NCBI RefSeq assembly: GCF_002950945.1
Contig: NZ_CP012673.1
Span: 9,190,501 to 9,254,500 of the forward strand
Origin: Sorangium cellulosum
Lineage (GTDB): Bacteria; Myxococcota_A; Polyangia; Polyangiales; Polyangiaceae
DNA: 64,000 nucleotides
Reading direction: 5' to 3'
Both the position numbers and the translations under genes were made by a program. This document shows, in pieces, positions 16,770-25,619 of the stretch; positions within the stretch are counted from its first letter, which is position 1, and the number at the start of each line of letters is the position of its first letter. The notes beneath the pieces were generated by a model. The model had not been told where the DNA came from. It did not search any database and was given only the letters and a program-made list of their open reading frames with translations.

Positions 16770-17741
16770 ATGAAAGCGATGAAGTGGATGGCGGCGGCGC
16801 TGGCGCTCCATGGGATCGGCTGCGCTTCGCTGCCGAACATGGATTCTTCGATGCCGATCGAGATCGACCATGGGTTCTTCGCGTCACGGTACAAGCAGGC
16901 CGGCCGCCCCATCGATCCGGGGGACATGGTCGCCAGGCTCAAGCAGGAGCCCTCGGCGGAATCCGCCGCGAGCCGCGGAGAGGGGCTGCGGGTCGTCTCG
17001 TCGGTCATGGCCTCGGTCGCAGGCGTGTTGATCGGGTGGCCCCTCGGGCAGGCGATTGGCGGCGAGCGGAAGCCCATCTGGGCGCTCGCGGGTGTGGGTG
17101 CGGGCGTATTCGCCGTCAACATCCCCATCGCCATCTGGGCTGACAGCAGCATGGATAGCGCTGTCGAAGCATACAACAAGACCCGCACGTTCTCGGATGA
17201 CACGACCACGGAACCTGAGGTGTCCACGGAAGATACGCGGACGCCCGGAGCGCGCGCGGGAAGCACGTCCCCGTCCGGCCCGCCGGGGGTGTTCGGCTTC
17301 GCCTTCGGCGCCTCGATGGAGGCGAGCGCCGCGGCGTGCCGCCAGGGCGGCCACACGTGGAGCGAGGAGGAGGGCGCCGGGCGCTGCAGCGGCGCGCCGG
17401 CCGAGGGGCTCGCCGGCGCCGCGGCGCAGCTCGACTTCACGGACGGCCGTCTCACGGCCGTCGAGCTCGTCATCCGCCCGCCGGACGACGCGCAGGGCTG
17501 GGCCAGCGCCTTTCGCGAGACCGAAGCGGTGCTGGTCCGGACGCACGGCAAGTCGAAGGAGCGGACCTTCGTGGTCCCGGACGACTGCAAGGCCGAGGAA
17601 CGGTTCCTCGCCTGCGTGGCCGAGGGCAAGGTGACCGGCAGCGCGTCGTGGTCGCTCGACGACGGCCACTCCGTGGCGCTCTCCATCGCCGGCTCCCCGC
17701 CGCCGTCGACGATCCGCGTGCGCGCCCGATCCGGGCAGTGA
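16770..17741 (+). CDS. Hypothetical lipoprotein with glycine-zipper membrane segment
   Basis: About 323 residues. ATG 16770 follows AAAGAGG. The signal peptide ends HGIGC (Cys18). Two hydrophobic stretches with small residues (VMASVAGVLIGWPLGQAIGG and IWALAGVGAGVFAVNIPIAIWA, about 75-125) may insert in a membrane. The C-terminal half (about 180-320) is a soluble domain with three or four Cys (CRQGGHTW, GRCSG, DDCK, ACVAEG). No family recognised. Confidence 0.7.
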   Translation: MKAMKWMAAALALHGIGCASLPNMDSSMPIEIDHGFFASRYKQAGRPIDPGDMVARLKQEPSAESAASRGEGLRVVSSVMASVAGVLIGWPLGQAIGGERKPIWALAGVGAGVFAVNIPIAIWADSSMDSAVEAYNKTRTFSDDTTTEPEVSTEDTRTPGARAGSTSPSGPPGVFGFAFGASMEASAAACRQGGHTWSEEEGAGRCSGAPAEGLAGAAAQLDFTDGRLTAVELVIRPPDDAQGWASAFRETEAVLVRTHGKSKERTFVVPDDCKAEERFLACVAEGKVTGSASWSLDDGHSVALSIAGSPPPSTIRVRARSGQ

Positions 17742-17953
17742 CCACGCCGGAACGGGGCTTCACCCCGGATGGACGTCGGAGCCGACCAGCGACCACGGGT
17801 GGGTGGAGCGCGCCCCTCCACGCCAGCAGGGGGCGATGAGCTCCCATCGCGATGGGATGGCGTCGGCCAGGCGATCCGATTCGTGCTTCGCAGGCCGTCC
17901 GCGTCTCGCCATGCCTTATGCTCGCCCGTCCTTTTCATCTCAGGAGGTCCCGC

Positions 17954-18727
17954 ATGACGAGATCGGTGTTTGTCAAGCTCGGGTTCGCGGCGTTTCTTGC
18001 GGCAGCGCCGCTGCTGCCGGCGTGCCTCAGCGCTCCGGACGGTACGGAAGACGTGGAGTCCACCGGCCGCGCGAGCATGTCCCTGGTGACGCAGACCAAC
18101 GGCCGCGTGTACCGGCTGAGCAACGCGATCTTCTCGATCCAGGGGCCGGTCTTCACCTACCTCACCAGCACGGACGATCCGAACGAGACGACGCTCACGG
18201 CGGCGTTGCCCACGGGCGACTACCTCAGCGTCCTGGAGCCCGGATGGGTCCTGGAGCGCGACGACGGCTGGGGCGCGTTCGTGCCCGTGCAGGCGACGCT
18301 CGCCTCTGGCAACCCTGTGCCGTTCACCATCTTCGACGGCGCCACGACGCCGCTGGTCTATCAATTCCAGACGGACGGCACGATCATCACGGTCGGGGAA
18401 GGTCAGCTGGACATCTCCATCGAGGTGACCGAGGTCGGCGTCGGCGGTGCGTGCACGCCGCTCGGGGCCGGCTGTGCTGACGGCGAGTGGTGTGTCCCTG
18501 GAGAGGTCCTCGAGTCAGCCCCCGCGTGCCTCACGACAGGCGATATTCCCATCGGCGGGGCCTGCGACGCACCGGACTCGCTGTGTGTGGCCAACGCGCT
18601 CTGCGGAGATTTCGGGAGCGGCGCCGTCTGCATCGAGCTCTGCCCGGCGAGCGACCTCGGAGCGCCGTGCGCCAGCGGCGGGATCTGCAGCGACATCGGC
18701 TACACCGAGTTCGGGATCTGTTATTGA
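17954..18727 (+). CDS. Hypothetical Cys-rich lipoprotein
   Basis: About 257 residues; ATG 17954 sits 6 bp after AGGAGG. The signal sequence ends LLPAC. The middle part resembles a beta-rich domain (SMSLVTQTNGRVYRLSNAIF). The C-terminal 80 residues carry about ten Cys in short loops (GGACTPLGAGCADGEWC), as in other myxobacterial extracellular proteins. Function unknown; an envelope location is inferred. Confidence 0.75.
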   Translation: MTRSVFVKLGFAAFLAAAPLLPACLSAPDGTEDVESTGRASMSLVTQTNGRVYRLSNAIFSIQGPVFTYLTSTDDPNETTLTAALPTGDYLSVLEPGWVLERDDGWGAFVPVQATLASGNPVPFTIFDGATTPLVYQFQTDGTIITVGEGQLDISIEVTEVGVGGACTPLGAGCADGEWCVPGEVLESAPACLTTGDIPIGGACDAPDSLCVANALCGDFGSGAVCIELCPASDLGAPCASGGICSDIGYTEFGICY

Positions 18728-18765
18728 TCCAGGCCTGCCCCGCCCGGGGCCGGACCAGCGGCGCG

Positions 18766-18783
18766 GCCCGACCGGGGTCGGGC
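18766..18783. terminator. GC hairpin after the Cys-rich lipoprotein gene
   Basis: GCCCGAC (18766-18772) pairs with GTCGGGC (18777-18783) around CGGG, 39 bp after the stop at 18727. No T tract follows. It lies between convergent genes and may serve both. Confidence 0.4.
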
Positions 18784-18925
18784 TGACACGCGAGCGCCGA
18801 GCCGCTCACGCGATCATCGATCTCAGGACGACGGCTGGCGCGTCACCCGCCGCAAGGAGGAGAAGAGCTGGGCGGACGGCCCGGTGCTCGGGGGCTGAGC
18901 GGCGCCTCGTGGAGGCGCGGCGAGA

Positions 18926-19891
18926 TCACCGCGCCTTCTGTCGGGAGGCCGGGCGAGCGGCGGCGGGGGCGGCGTCGCGGGCGCTCCGCGAGAACCCTTC
19001 GGCGAGGTGCCGGACGAGCTCGCGCACCCTCGCCGGGACGAAGGGCGCCTGCGGGTACACCGCGTAGACGGCGCGCTCGACCGGGACGAGGCCCTCCAGC
19101 ACGGCGACGAGCCGCCCGGACCGGAGATCGTCGCCGACGAGGTAGTCCGGGAGGTTCACGATCCCGAGGCCGGCGAGGGCCGCCTCGCGGAGCGAGAGCG
19201 TGTTGTTCGCCTGGAACCGGCCGCGCACGCGCACGCCCTCCACCTCGCCCGAGCGCGGGTCGGGCTTGAGCCGCCACGTGTCGTCCACCGCGCCCCCGGC
19301 GAGGAAGACGATGCAGTCGTGGTCCGCGAGGTCGCGGGGGTGGCTCGGGCGCCCGCGGCGCGACAGGTAAGCGGGGCTGGCGCAGAGCACACGCGCGTCG
19401 TCGCCGAGCTTGCGCGCCACGAAGGAGAGCGGCGGGCTCGCCGTCATCCGGACCGCGACGTCGATGCCCTCCTCGACGAGGTCAACCACCCTGTCGTTGA
19501 GCAAGAGCTCGACGTTCACCTCCGGGTACGTGTCCTGGAACGACAGCACGAGCGGGAGCACGCGGACATGGCCCAGCACGGTGGGCGCGGTCAGGCGCAG
19601 CGTCCCGCGCGGCGCGTCGTCGTGGCTCTCGACCTCGCGCTCGAGCGCGTCGAGCTCCTCGAAGATGCGCCGCGCGCGCTCGTAATACGCTCTCCCGACC
19701 TGGGTGAGCTGCATCCGCCGCGTCGTGCGCTGGAGCAGGCGCACCTTGAGGCGCTCCTCCAGCCGGGAGACGAGCTTGCTCACCCCGGACGGGGTGAGCC
19801 GGAGCTTCTCCGCCGCCGCGGAGAACGAGCCCTCCTCGACGGAGGTGATGAACGCCGTCATCCCGGCGAAGGACTCGCGATCGTTCCTCAT
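18926..19891 (-). CDS. LysR-family transcriptional regulator
   Basis: 321 residues: winged HTH at the N-terminus (AFITSVEEGSFSAAAEKLRLTPSGVSKLVSRLEERL, about 12-46), then the LysR effector domain (GTLRLTAPTVLGHVRVLPLVLSFQDTYPEV, about 95-300). It belongs to the group often found beside quinone or aromatic reductases, but neither neighbour is such an enzyme, so its target is unclear. The C-terminal tail is Ala/Arg rich. Confidence 0.92.
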   Translation of the reverse strand: MRNDRESFAGMTAFITSVEEGSFSAAAEKLRLTPSGVSKLVSRLEERLKVRLLQRTTRRMQLTQVGRAYYERARRIFEELDALEREVESHDDAPRGTLRLTAPTVLGHVRVLPLVLSFQDTYPEVNVELLLNDRVVDLVEEGIDVAVRMTASPPLSFVARKLGDDARVLCASPAYLSRRGRPSHPRDLADHDCIVFLAGGAVDDTWRLKPDPRSGEVEGVRVRGRFQANNTLSLREAALAGLGIVNLPDYLVGDDLRSGRLVAVLEGLVPVERAVYAVYPQAPFVPARVRELVRHLAEGFSRSARDAAPAAARPASRQKAR

Positions 19892-20090
19892 CTGTCGACG
19901 CCGGTCCCAGGTGCTCCGGCGAGCCTACCATGCTCACGCCGCTCGCCGACGGTGCTTCTGCGGCGAGGGACTGGCCAGCACGGCGGGCGTCTCGATGCGA
20001 GCGAGGATCCGCGGGCCCGCTACCCGGCCCCGGGTGGGCTCACCGCCCATGCCTCGACGAGCCTGCGACCCGCCGCGCCGCGCCGGCGGC

Positions 20091-21437
20091 TCAGGGCCGC
20101 CAGGGCAGGCTGCGCGAGAGCCACGCCGCGAGCGACGGGCGGGTCCTCACCGTGAGGCGCATCGGCTTGATCCCGGAAGGGAAGGCCGCCTCGGCGAGCG
20201 CGGGCATCAGCGCCTCGTCGACGTTCTTGAGGGCGACCACGCGCTCCTCCCTCCGCTCGATCCAGAGGAGCTCGCCGTCCTCGGCCTGCCCGAGCCGCGG
20301 CTCGCCCTCGTCGATCACCTTCCCGCCGTGGAGCGCCCAGAGCGCGGACTGCACGCCGGCGGCGGCCTCGGCGTCGTCCCAGGCCGAGGCCCAGGCCGTG
20401 CCGGTCGCGCCCGTCTGCCGGTCGCGCACGAACAGCGCGCGATCGCCGTCCCAGGCCGCGGCGAGCGCGCGTAGGTCGCCGGGAGAGAGTGTGCCGCCGA
20501 GCGGGTACAGGAGCAGGTAAGAGAGCCACTCGCCCAGCGAGTCCGCGCTGATCGGCTCGAGCCGATCGGTGAGGCCGGAGGGCACCTCCTGCAGGCCGAC
20601 AGGCACCTCGAGGTCGTGGCGGTCGAGGGTGAGGATCTGCTGGGTGGTCGCGGGGACACGATCCGAGAAGAGCGCGTCCTCTCGTGACCAGTCGAACGGG
20701 AAGGGCTCCTGGGCAAAGGGCATCTCCGCGCTCGCGCCGGTCAGGTTGTGGGCGCAGTACACGAACCCGAAGCCGTACGCGAACGATGGATACTGGACGA
20801 ACAGGACGGGGACCTCGCTCTCGGCGAGGATGCTCTGCTCGATCTCGAGGAGCCCGCCGATGGTTCGGGACCAGTCGAGCTCGTCCAGGTCGCCGCCGTT
20901 GTGCTCCTGCGCAAGGAAGCGCGCCTCGGCGAGCATCGCGTCGCCCTCGGCGGCCGCCCTCAGCGCGAGCATCGCGTCGCTCGTCGGCGCCGCCGTGAGG
21001 AGCGCGCCGAGATCGAAATGCTGATCCTGGAGCCCGTGCACGTACTCGTGGATGAAGACGTTGTCGTCCACCTCGCCGATGAGCGTGATCGCCTTGGTGT
21101 CGGAGGAGTACCAGGCGCCCATCAGGTCTCTCGCGTGGCCGAGGATGGCCCGCAGATCGGCGTCGACCGGGAAGTAGCCGAGCCGGCCGTAGGTGGCGGC
21201 GAGCTCGGCGAGCTCCTCCTCCTCGGCCGCCGTTGCCTCCGCCTCGGCCAGCGCGTCGACTTCCTCCCTCGTGACCGTGCGGACCGGCACCTCGCGCTTG
21301 AAGGACAGCTCGCGCACCTCCTCGGCGCGCCTGGCGAGCGGGGCCAGGTCCAGATCATCCTCACCGCCGCAGCCGGCGACCGCGGGAGCGGACGCCAGCA
21401 AAAGAACAAGCGCTGATCGCTCGACGAACTGATTCAT
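20091..21437 (-). CDS. Lipoprotein with HExxH metallopeptidase-like motif
   Basis: 448 residues. The signal peptide ends AVAGC (Cys23), followed by an acidic stretch. HEYVHGLQDQHFDL at about 130-143 has the zinc-type HExxH pattern and resembles the HELTHALQDQ motif of bacterial zincin-like proteins. A Glu-rich helical segment (about 60-80) precedes it. Peptidase activity is plausible but not shown. Six or more Trp in the last third suggest a folded domain of unknown role. Confidence 0.75.
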   Translation of the reverse strand: MNQFVERSALVLLLASAPAVAGCGGEDDLDLAPLARRAEEVRELSFKREVPVRTVTREEVDALAEAEATAAEEEELAELAATYGRLGYFPVDADLRAILGHARDLMGAWYSSDTKAITLIGEVDDNVFIHEYVHGLQDQHFDLGALLTAAPTSDAMLALRAAAEGDAMLAEARFLAQEHNGGDLDELDWSRTIGGLLEIEQSILAESEVPVLFVQYPSFAYGFGFVYCAHNLTGASAEMPFAQEPFPFDWSREDALFSDRVPATTQQILTLDRHDLEVPVGLQEVPSGLTDRLEPISADSLGEWLSYLLLYPLGGTLSPGDLRALAAAWDGDRALFVRDRQTGATGTAWASAWDDAEAAAGVQSALWALHGGKVIDEGEPRLGQAEDGELLWIERREERVVALKNVDEALMPALAEAAFPSGIKPMRLTVRTRPSLAAWLSRSLPWRP

Positions 21438-21849
21438 GCTCTGCCACCTCTGACACCTGTGTGTCGACCTGGGTCCGCGGGAGGATCCGAGCTCCTTCCG
21501 CGCTTTTTTGGCGAGCGGTCAACATCGTTCGGTTCGGCAGAGCACGTCAACGCCACGCTCGCCATCGCACGATTTGTGGTAATCAAGCTTACAGGATCGA
21601 GCACCAGGCGCCGGGGCTCGTCACCGCCTCAACGGGCAGGGTGATGAGACACCCGTCGTGCGACGCGACGTGGACGTGCGGGTGGTGCAATGCTCCGTCG
21701 AGCGGCGTGATCGGTGCGCCGGAGGGCCCGCGCCCGGCATGAGCCGCCGACATCGGCGTCACGCCGGGCGCCGGCGCTGGCTTGCGCGCAGCGCGGCGCC
21801 GGAGCCGGCGCGCTGCCAGGCGCCGGAGAGGAGGAGGGTCAGGCGGCTC
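21438..21849. other. Gap upstream of the HExxH lipoprotein
   Basis: No gene recognised. The left part should carry the minus-strand promoter of the lipoprotein gene at 20091-21437. The right end contains a GC-rich structure (21771-21826) that fits a terminator for the cytochrome gene. Confidence 0.45.
21771..21826 (-). terminator. Nested GC hairpin after the CBM2-cytochrome gene
   Basis: CCGGCGCTGGC (21771-21781) pairs with GCCAGGCGCCGG (21815-21826) with one bulge, and an inner GCAGCGCG/CGCGCTGC stem forms between them. It begins 24 bp past the stop at 21850. Confidence 0.45.
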
Positions 21850-23019
21850 TCACTGGTCGGGAGCGCCCGCGCAGATCCAGTCGGTGATGGTCTTGATCTC
21901 GGCCTCGGCCAGCGGCGTGCCCGGGGGCATCTTGCTCTCGCTGGCGCTGCAGAGGTCGACGTTCTTCAGCTTGTTCATGATGTAGCTGCTGCTCGGCATG
22001 AACGGCACGACGAGCGCGCGGTCGCCGGAACAGGCGACGGTCTCCTGACCGACGAGCTCGACGACCGCCATGCTCGCGCGGAGGTCCAGCCCGGCCGACG
22101 GCGCATCGGGGCTGCCGTGGCAGAACTCGTTCGCGCATCGCCGCGTCAGGATCGGCTCCACGTCGGCGAAGGCCGCGACGTCCGGGCCGCAGGCGGGATC
22201 GCCCGGCGGCGCGCCGCCGCTGCCCGTACCCGTGGTGGTCGTGGTGGTGGTGCCGCCGCCCTCGCCGCCCGTGCCCGCGGTCGTTGTGCCGCCGCCGGTC
22301 CCCGGGGCGCCGCCCTCGCCGCCCGTGCCCGCGGTCGTCGTGCCGCCGCCGGTCCCCGGGGCGCCGCCTTCGCCGCCCGCGCCCGTGGTGGTCGTGGTGG
22401 TGGTGCCGCCGCCCTCGCCGCCCGTGCCCCCAGTGGTGGTCGTGGTGGTGGTGGTGCCGCCGCCTTCGCCGCCCGTGCCCGCGGTCGTCGTGCCGCCGCC
22501 TTCGCCGCCTGCGCCGCCTGCGCCGCCGGTCCCCGGGGCGCCGCCCTCGCCGCCTGCGCCGCTGCTCACCGAGGACGTGCTCGTGGTGACGACCGGGCCT
22601 CCGGTCCCGTCGACCGAGACGACCGTCGGCCTCCCGTCACCGCTGCCGCAGAACCCCCACATCGTCGAGCCGCCCGGCTGCAGGGTCCCGTTGTAGGCCT
22701 CGTTGATGGCGCGCACCTGCCCGTCCTGCGGCGTGAGGCGCGCGTTCCACGCGTGGTTGATCGTCGAGCCGTTGAGCCCGAGGACCAGGCCCCAGGCGGT
22801 GGTCTGGCTGGAGCCCGTGTTCTTTACCGTCACGCTCGCGCAGTACCCGACTCTCCAGTCCGACTGAATGACGATGTCCGCGGTCATCGTGCCGTCCGGG
22901 CTGGTCAACCCGGAGCCCAGGGAGTCGCTCTGCTCGTGGCCAGAGGGCGCGGTGCTGCATGCGAGCAGGCCGCACGCGAACGACGTGCACAGGTAGCCAA
23001 GTAAGCGGTGTGTGATCAT
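21850..23019 (-). CDS. CBM2-cytochrome c-like fusion lipoprotein
   Basis: 389 residues. A signal peptide ending LLAC (Cys21) is followed by a CBM2-type cellulose-binding module (about 45-127: WRVGYCASVTVKNTG, HAWNARLTPQDG, YNGTLQPGGSTMWGFCGSG). A 150-residue linker of GGEGG and poly-Thr units leads to a cytochrome-like domain (277-389) with PILTRRCANEFCHG, that is a CX4CH haem-type motif (Cys295, Cys300, His301), and KMPPG (Met364) as likely axial ligand. Four further Cys may form disulfides. A cellulose-bound redox protein is inferred. The C-terminal domain is about 85% identical by eye to the protein at 23286-24038. Haem attachment to CX4CH is not proven. Confidence 0.82.
   Translation of the reverse strand: MITHRLLGYLCTSFACGLLACSTAPSGHEQSDSLGSGLTSPDGTMTADIVIQSDWRVGYCASVTVKNTGSSQTTAWGLVLGLNGSTINHAWNARLTPQDGQVRAINEAYNGTLQPGGSTMWGFCGSGDGRPTVVSVDGTGGPVVTTSTSSVSSGAGGEGGAPGTGGAGGAGGEGGGTTTAGTGGEGGGTTTTTTTTGGTGGEGGGTTTTTTTGAGGEGGAPGTGGGTTTAGTGGEGGAPGTGGGTTTAGTGGEGGGTTTTTTTGTGSGGAPPGDPACGPDVAAFADVEPILTRRCANEFCHGSPDAPSAGLDLRASMAVVELVGQETVACSGDRALVVPFMPSSSYIMNKLKNVDLCSASESKMPPGTPLAEAEIKTITDWICAGAPDQ
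22225..22590 (-). repeat. Low-complexity linker DNA
   Basis: Repeated units encode GGEGG, APGTGG and runs of seven or eight Thr. They are in-frame parts of the CBM2-cytochrome linker. A similar block lies at about 23640-23900 in the next gene. Such tracts are prone to length change. Confidence 0.8.
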
Positions 23020-23285
23020 TAAGATTCTCCAGGTGAGCTCGGCGTCGTCGCAGGATTCTACTCAAGATGGATAAGTGAATCAATATAGTACCTGCGAGCT
23101 CCGCCGCTTCATTGGTTTGAGTTCGTGATTCCCTGCCAGCGCTGTTCCGATCACGGCTGTGTCCGCCGTTTTTGTTCAACCCGCCGCATTTCCGACGATT
23201 TTGTGGTCATCGGAGCGATTCGCGCACACAGAAGCCCCCTCCGGAGAGGGAATTACGCCGCAGGGATGGCCGCGACAGGCGACCT

Positions 23286-24038
23286 TCAGTTGACAGGTGC
23301 GCCGGCGCAGATCCAGTCAGTGATCGCCTTAATTTCGGCCTCGGGCAGAGGTGTACCCGGAGGCATGCTGCTCTCTCCGGAGCCGCAAAGATCGACGTTC
23401 TTCAGCTTGTTGATGAGATAGCTGCTGCTCGGCATGAACGGCACGACGAGCGCGCGCTCGCCGGAGCAGGCGACGCTCCCCTGATTGACGAGCTCGCCGA
23501 CCGCCATGCTCGCGCGCAGGTCCAGCCCGGCCGACGGCGCGTCGGGGCTGCCGTGGCAGTACTCGTTCGCGCATCGCCGCGTCAGGATCGGCTCCACGTC
23601 GGCGAAGGCCGCGGTGTCCGGGCCGCAGGCGGGATCACCCGGCGGCGCGCCGCCGCCCTCGCCGCCCGTGCCGGCCGTCGTCGTGCCGCCGCCCTCGCCG
23701 CCGCCCGTGCCGGCCGTCGTCGTGCCGCCGCCCTCGCCGCCGCCGCCCGTGCCGGCCGTCGTCGTGCCGCCGCCCTCGCCGCCCGTGCCGCCGCCCTCGC
23801 CGCCTGCGCTCGTGGTGCTGTCGCCGCCCGTGCCGGCGGTGGTGGTGCCGCCGCCCTCGCCAGCGCTGCTGCCGCTGCTCTGGCCGGAGCCGCTGCCGCT
23901 GCCGGTCGCGCCGGAAGCGCCGCTGCCGCCCGTGCCGGCGTCGCCGAAGCCTCCGGGCAGCCCCTCTAGGCAGGCCGTCGTCGAGAGGCCGACGGCCAGG
24001 CAAAATACCAATCGGAGCGGACTGTTATGGTGAAGCAA
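23286..24038 (-). CDS. Cytochrome c-like lipoprotein, paralog without CBM2
   Basis: 250 residues. The signal peptide ends STTAC, a Gly/Thr/Ser linker spans about 30-137, and a cytochrome-like domain at 138-250 has CANEYCH (Cys156, Cys161, His162) and SMPPG (Met225). It is nearly the same C-terminal domain and linker style as the preceding gene, but no carbohydrate module. Tandem duplication with gain or loss of the CBM2 is inferred. About 265 bp separate the genes; an AT-rich stretch near 23080 could hold the promoter of the CBM2 copy. Confidence 0.8.
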   Translation of the reverse strand: MLHHNSPLRLVFCLAVGLSTTACLEGLPGGFGDAGTGGSGASGATGSGSGSGQSSGSSAGEGGGTTTAGTGGDSTTSAGGEGGGTGGEGGGTTTAGTGGGGEGGGTTTAGTGGGEGGGTTTAGTGGEGGGAPPGDPACGPDTAAFADVEPILTRRCANEYCHGSPDAPSAGLDLRASMAVGELVNQGSVACSGERALVVPFMPSSSYLINKLKNVDLCGSGESSMPPGTPLPEAEIKAITDWICAGAPVN

Positions 24039-24472
24039 GGTGACCTCTCATGGTGTTGGCCGCGCGACGCTTCGCCGTGCAAGCAAGTGAAGGAGAGATT
24101 AAAAGCATGCGAACGCAAACGATGCAACGTGCGATGACGGAAGAGGCGATTTCGCACCACGTCACCACTGCAATGCAATGACATCGCTGAAACACGATGT
24201 CCGCCGGCCCCTGCGATCGCGGCGAGCCAACGTGATCTCCTTCTCCTCTCCTGGGATTGTTGTCGTCTCGGCGGTCTCCTCCGCGCCGCCGATCCAGATG
24301 CGGCGCCGTCTGCCCTACTTCGCCCGACATGCGCCGCGAGCGGCGCCCGCGCGCAGCGGCCAAGGAAGCGGCCAGGAGAGGAGCGACATGCCGGCCGAGC
24401 GGCCGCGCGCGTGTCGACGCTGACGACATCCGCGCAGATTCCGGCTAGGATGGCTGCGATGGGAGGAGCCCC
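24039..24472. other. Gap between divergent genes
   Basis: No gene seen. It lies between the minus-strand cytochrome gene and the plus-strand STAS-like gene and should carry both promoters. GC content drops at about 24090-24180. Confidence 0.4.
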
Positions 24473-24868
24473 TTGATCCACTTCGACGAGCGATGGGTCA
24501 CCATCTCCTGGGACGCCGACATTCAGGCGGTGCTGGCCGAGTGGAAGGGGTTCGCCGACACCCGGGAGCTGCGCGCGGCGCTCGAGGCCACGCTCGATCT
24601 CGTCCGCAAGAAGAAGGCGACCCGGTGCCTCGCCGATTGCCGCCACGCCGGGCCCACCACGCAGGACGACCAGCGGTGGGCGCTCGAGAACTGGCTCCCA
24701 CGCACCGCCGCGCTGGGGGTGCGCCATGTCGCCTACGTGATGCCGCGCTCGGCGATAGCGCGCATGTCGCTGACGCGGTCCGTGACCAGGTTCGACGGCC
24801 AGGATCTCGCCCAGGTGCTGTTCGACGACATCGACGCCGCCCGCGCCTGGCTCGCCGCCGCGCGCTGA
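24473..24868 (+). CDS. STAS/SpoIIAA-like protein
   Basis: 131 residues. TTG start, chosen because GGGAGGAG lies 5 bp upstream. The sequence follows a small family related to SpoIIAA-like STAS domains: alternating strands and helices (WVTISWDADIQAVLAEWKGF, RELRAALEATLDLVRKKKATRCLADCRHAG, FDDIDAARAWLAA). These proteins occur near signalling genes and have no enzymatic motif. Role unknown; cytoplasmic. Confidence 0.7.
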   Translation: MIHFDERWVTISWDADIQAVLAEWKGFADTRELRAALEATLDLVRKKKATRCLADCRHAGPTTQDDQRWALENWLPRTAALGVRHVAYVMPRSAIARMSLTRSVTRFDGQDLAQVLFDDIDAARAWLAAAR

Positions 24869-25131
24869 GCGCCGTGGACTCTCTGAAGGGCGCCCAACCT
24901 ACCAGCATTCATGAGCAAGGGAAAGCCGCGCGCGAGGGATTCGTTAATAAACAGTATTTATGAAATATGCCTCGCGTCCGAGCTTGATTTATCCAGGGTG
25001 ACCGGGCTCGACCCGAGAGTCCTTCGCGAATTCGACTCGCTGTAATATCGATACATCCCCTCGATCGACGAACGACGAAAATTCCATGCTCGTTCGTCGG
25101 TCACCTCACGATCCTCGAGGGGGCCCGGAGC

Positions 25132-25515
25132 TCAGCGGGTCAACATCACCAGGTTGCCGTCGGGGTCGGAGACGTACGCGACGCGCTCGCCCCAGGGCTG
25201 GTCGACGGGCTCGAGCACGACCGGCACGGCGGCCGCGCGCAGCCGCTCGACCGTCGCGTCCACGTCGTCGACGTAGACGCAGAGCTCGATGCGGTGCCCC
25301 TGCGCCGGCCGCAAGGGCTGCCCGTGCAGCGCGGGCCCGGAGCCGATCGCGCCCAGGCCGAGCTCGGACTCGCCCAGCCGCAGCGCGACGAACGAGGGCG
25401 GCCCCTGCTCGGGGAAACGAAAGGTCTGCACGCCGCCGAGGAGGCCCTCGTAGAAGTCGAGCGCACGCCCCAGGCTCTCGGTCGACAGCATCGGGAAGAG
25501 CCGCCTCACGCTCAT
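25132..25515 (-). CDS. VOC-family (glyoxalase/bleomycin-resistance fold) protein
   Basis: 127 residues with the paired beta-alpha-beta-beta-beta units of the vicinal oxygen chelate fold: FPMLSTESLGRALDFYEGLLGG at the start, HRIELCVYVDDVDATVERLRAAAVPV in the second half, and the closing ERVAYVSDPDGNLVMLTR. A metal-binding Glu and His are present in the usual regions. The substrate cannot be predicted. Upstream of it (25516-25619) is a short gap. Confidence 0.85.
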   Translation of the reverse strand: MSVRRLFPMLSTESLGRALDFYEGLLGGVQTFRFPEQGPPSFVALRLGESELGLGAIGSGPALHGQPLRPAQGHRIELCVYVDDVDATVERLRAAAVPVVLEPVDQPWGERVAYVSDPDGNLVMLTR

Positions 25516-25619
25516 GCGCTCCCGCTACCAGCGGGCAACCCCGCGGGCAAGACCGACCCGGGCCGGGTCGAGGTCGGCCGACCTGGGGCGACCCGGGTGG
25601 GATCGCCCCGCGCGCGCGC

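Noticed and set aside
22225..23900. Dense GC repeats in two genes, possible repeat element
   Set aside because: They are in-frame Gly/Thr linkers of two lipoproteins, confirmed by domains on both sides.
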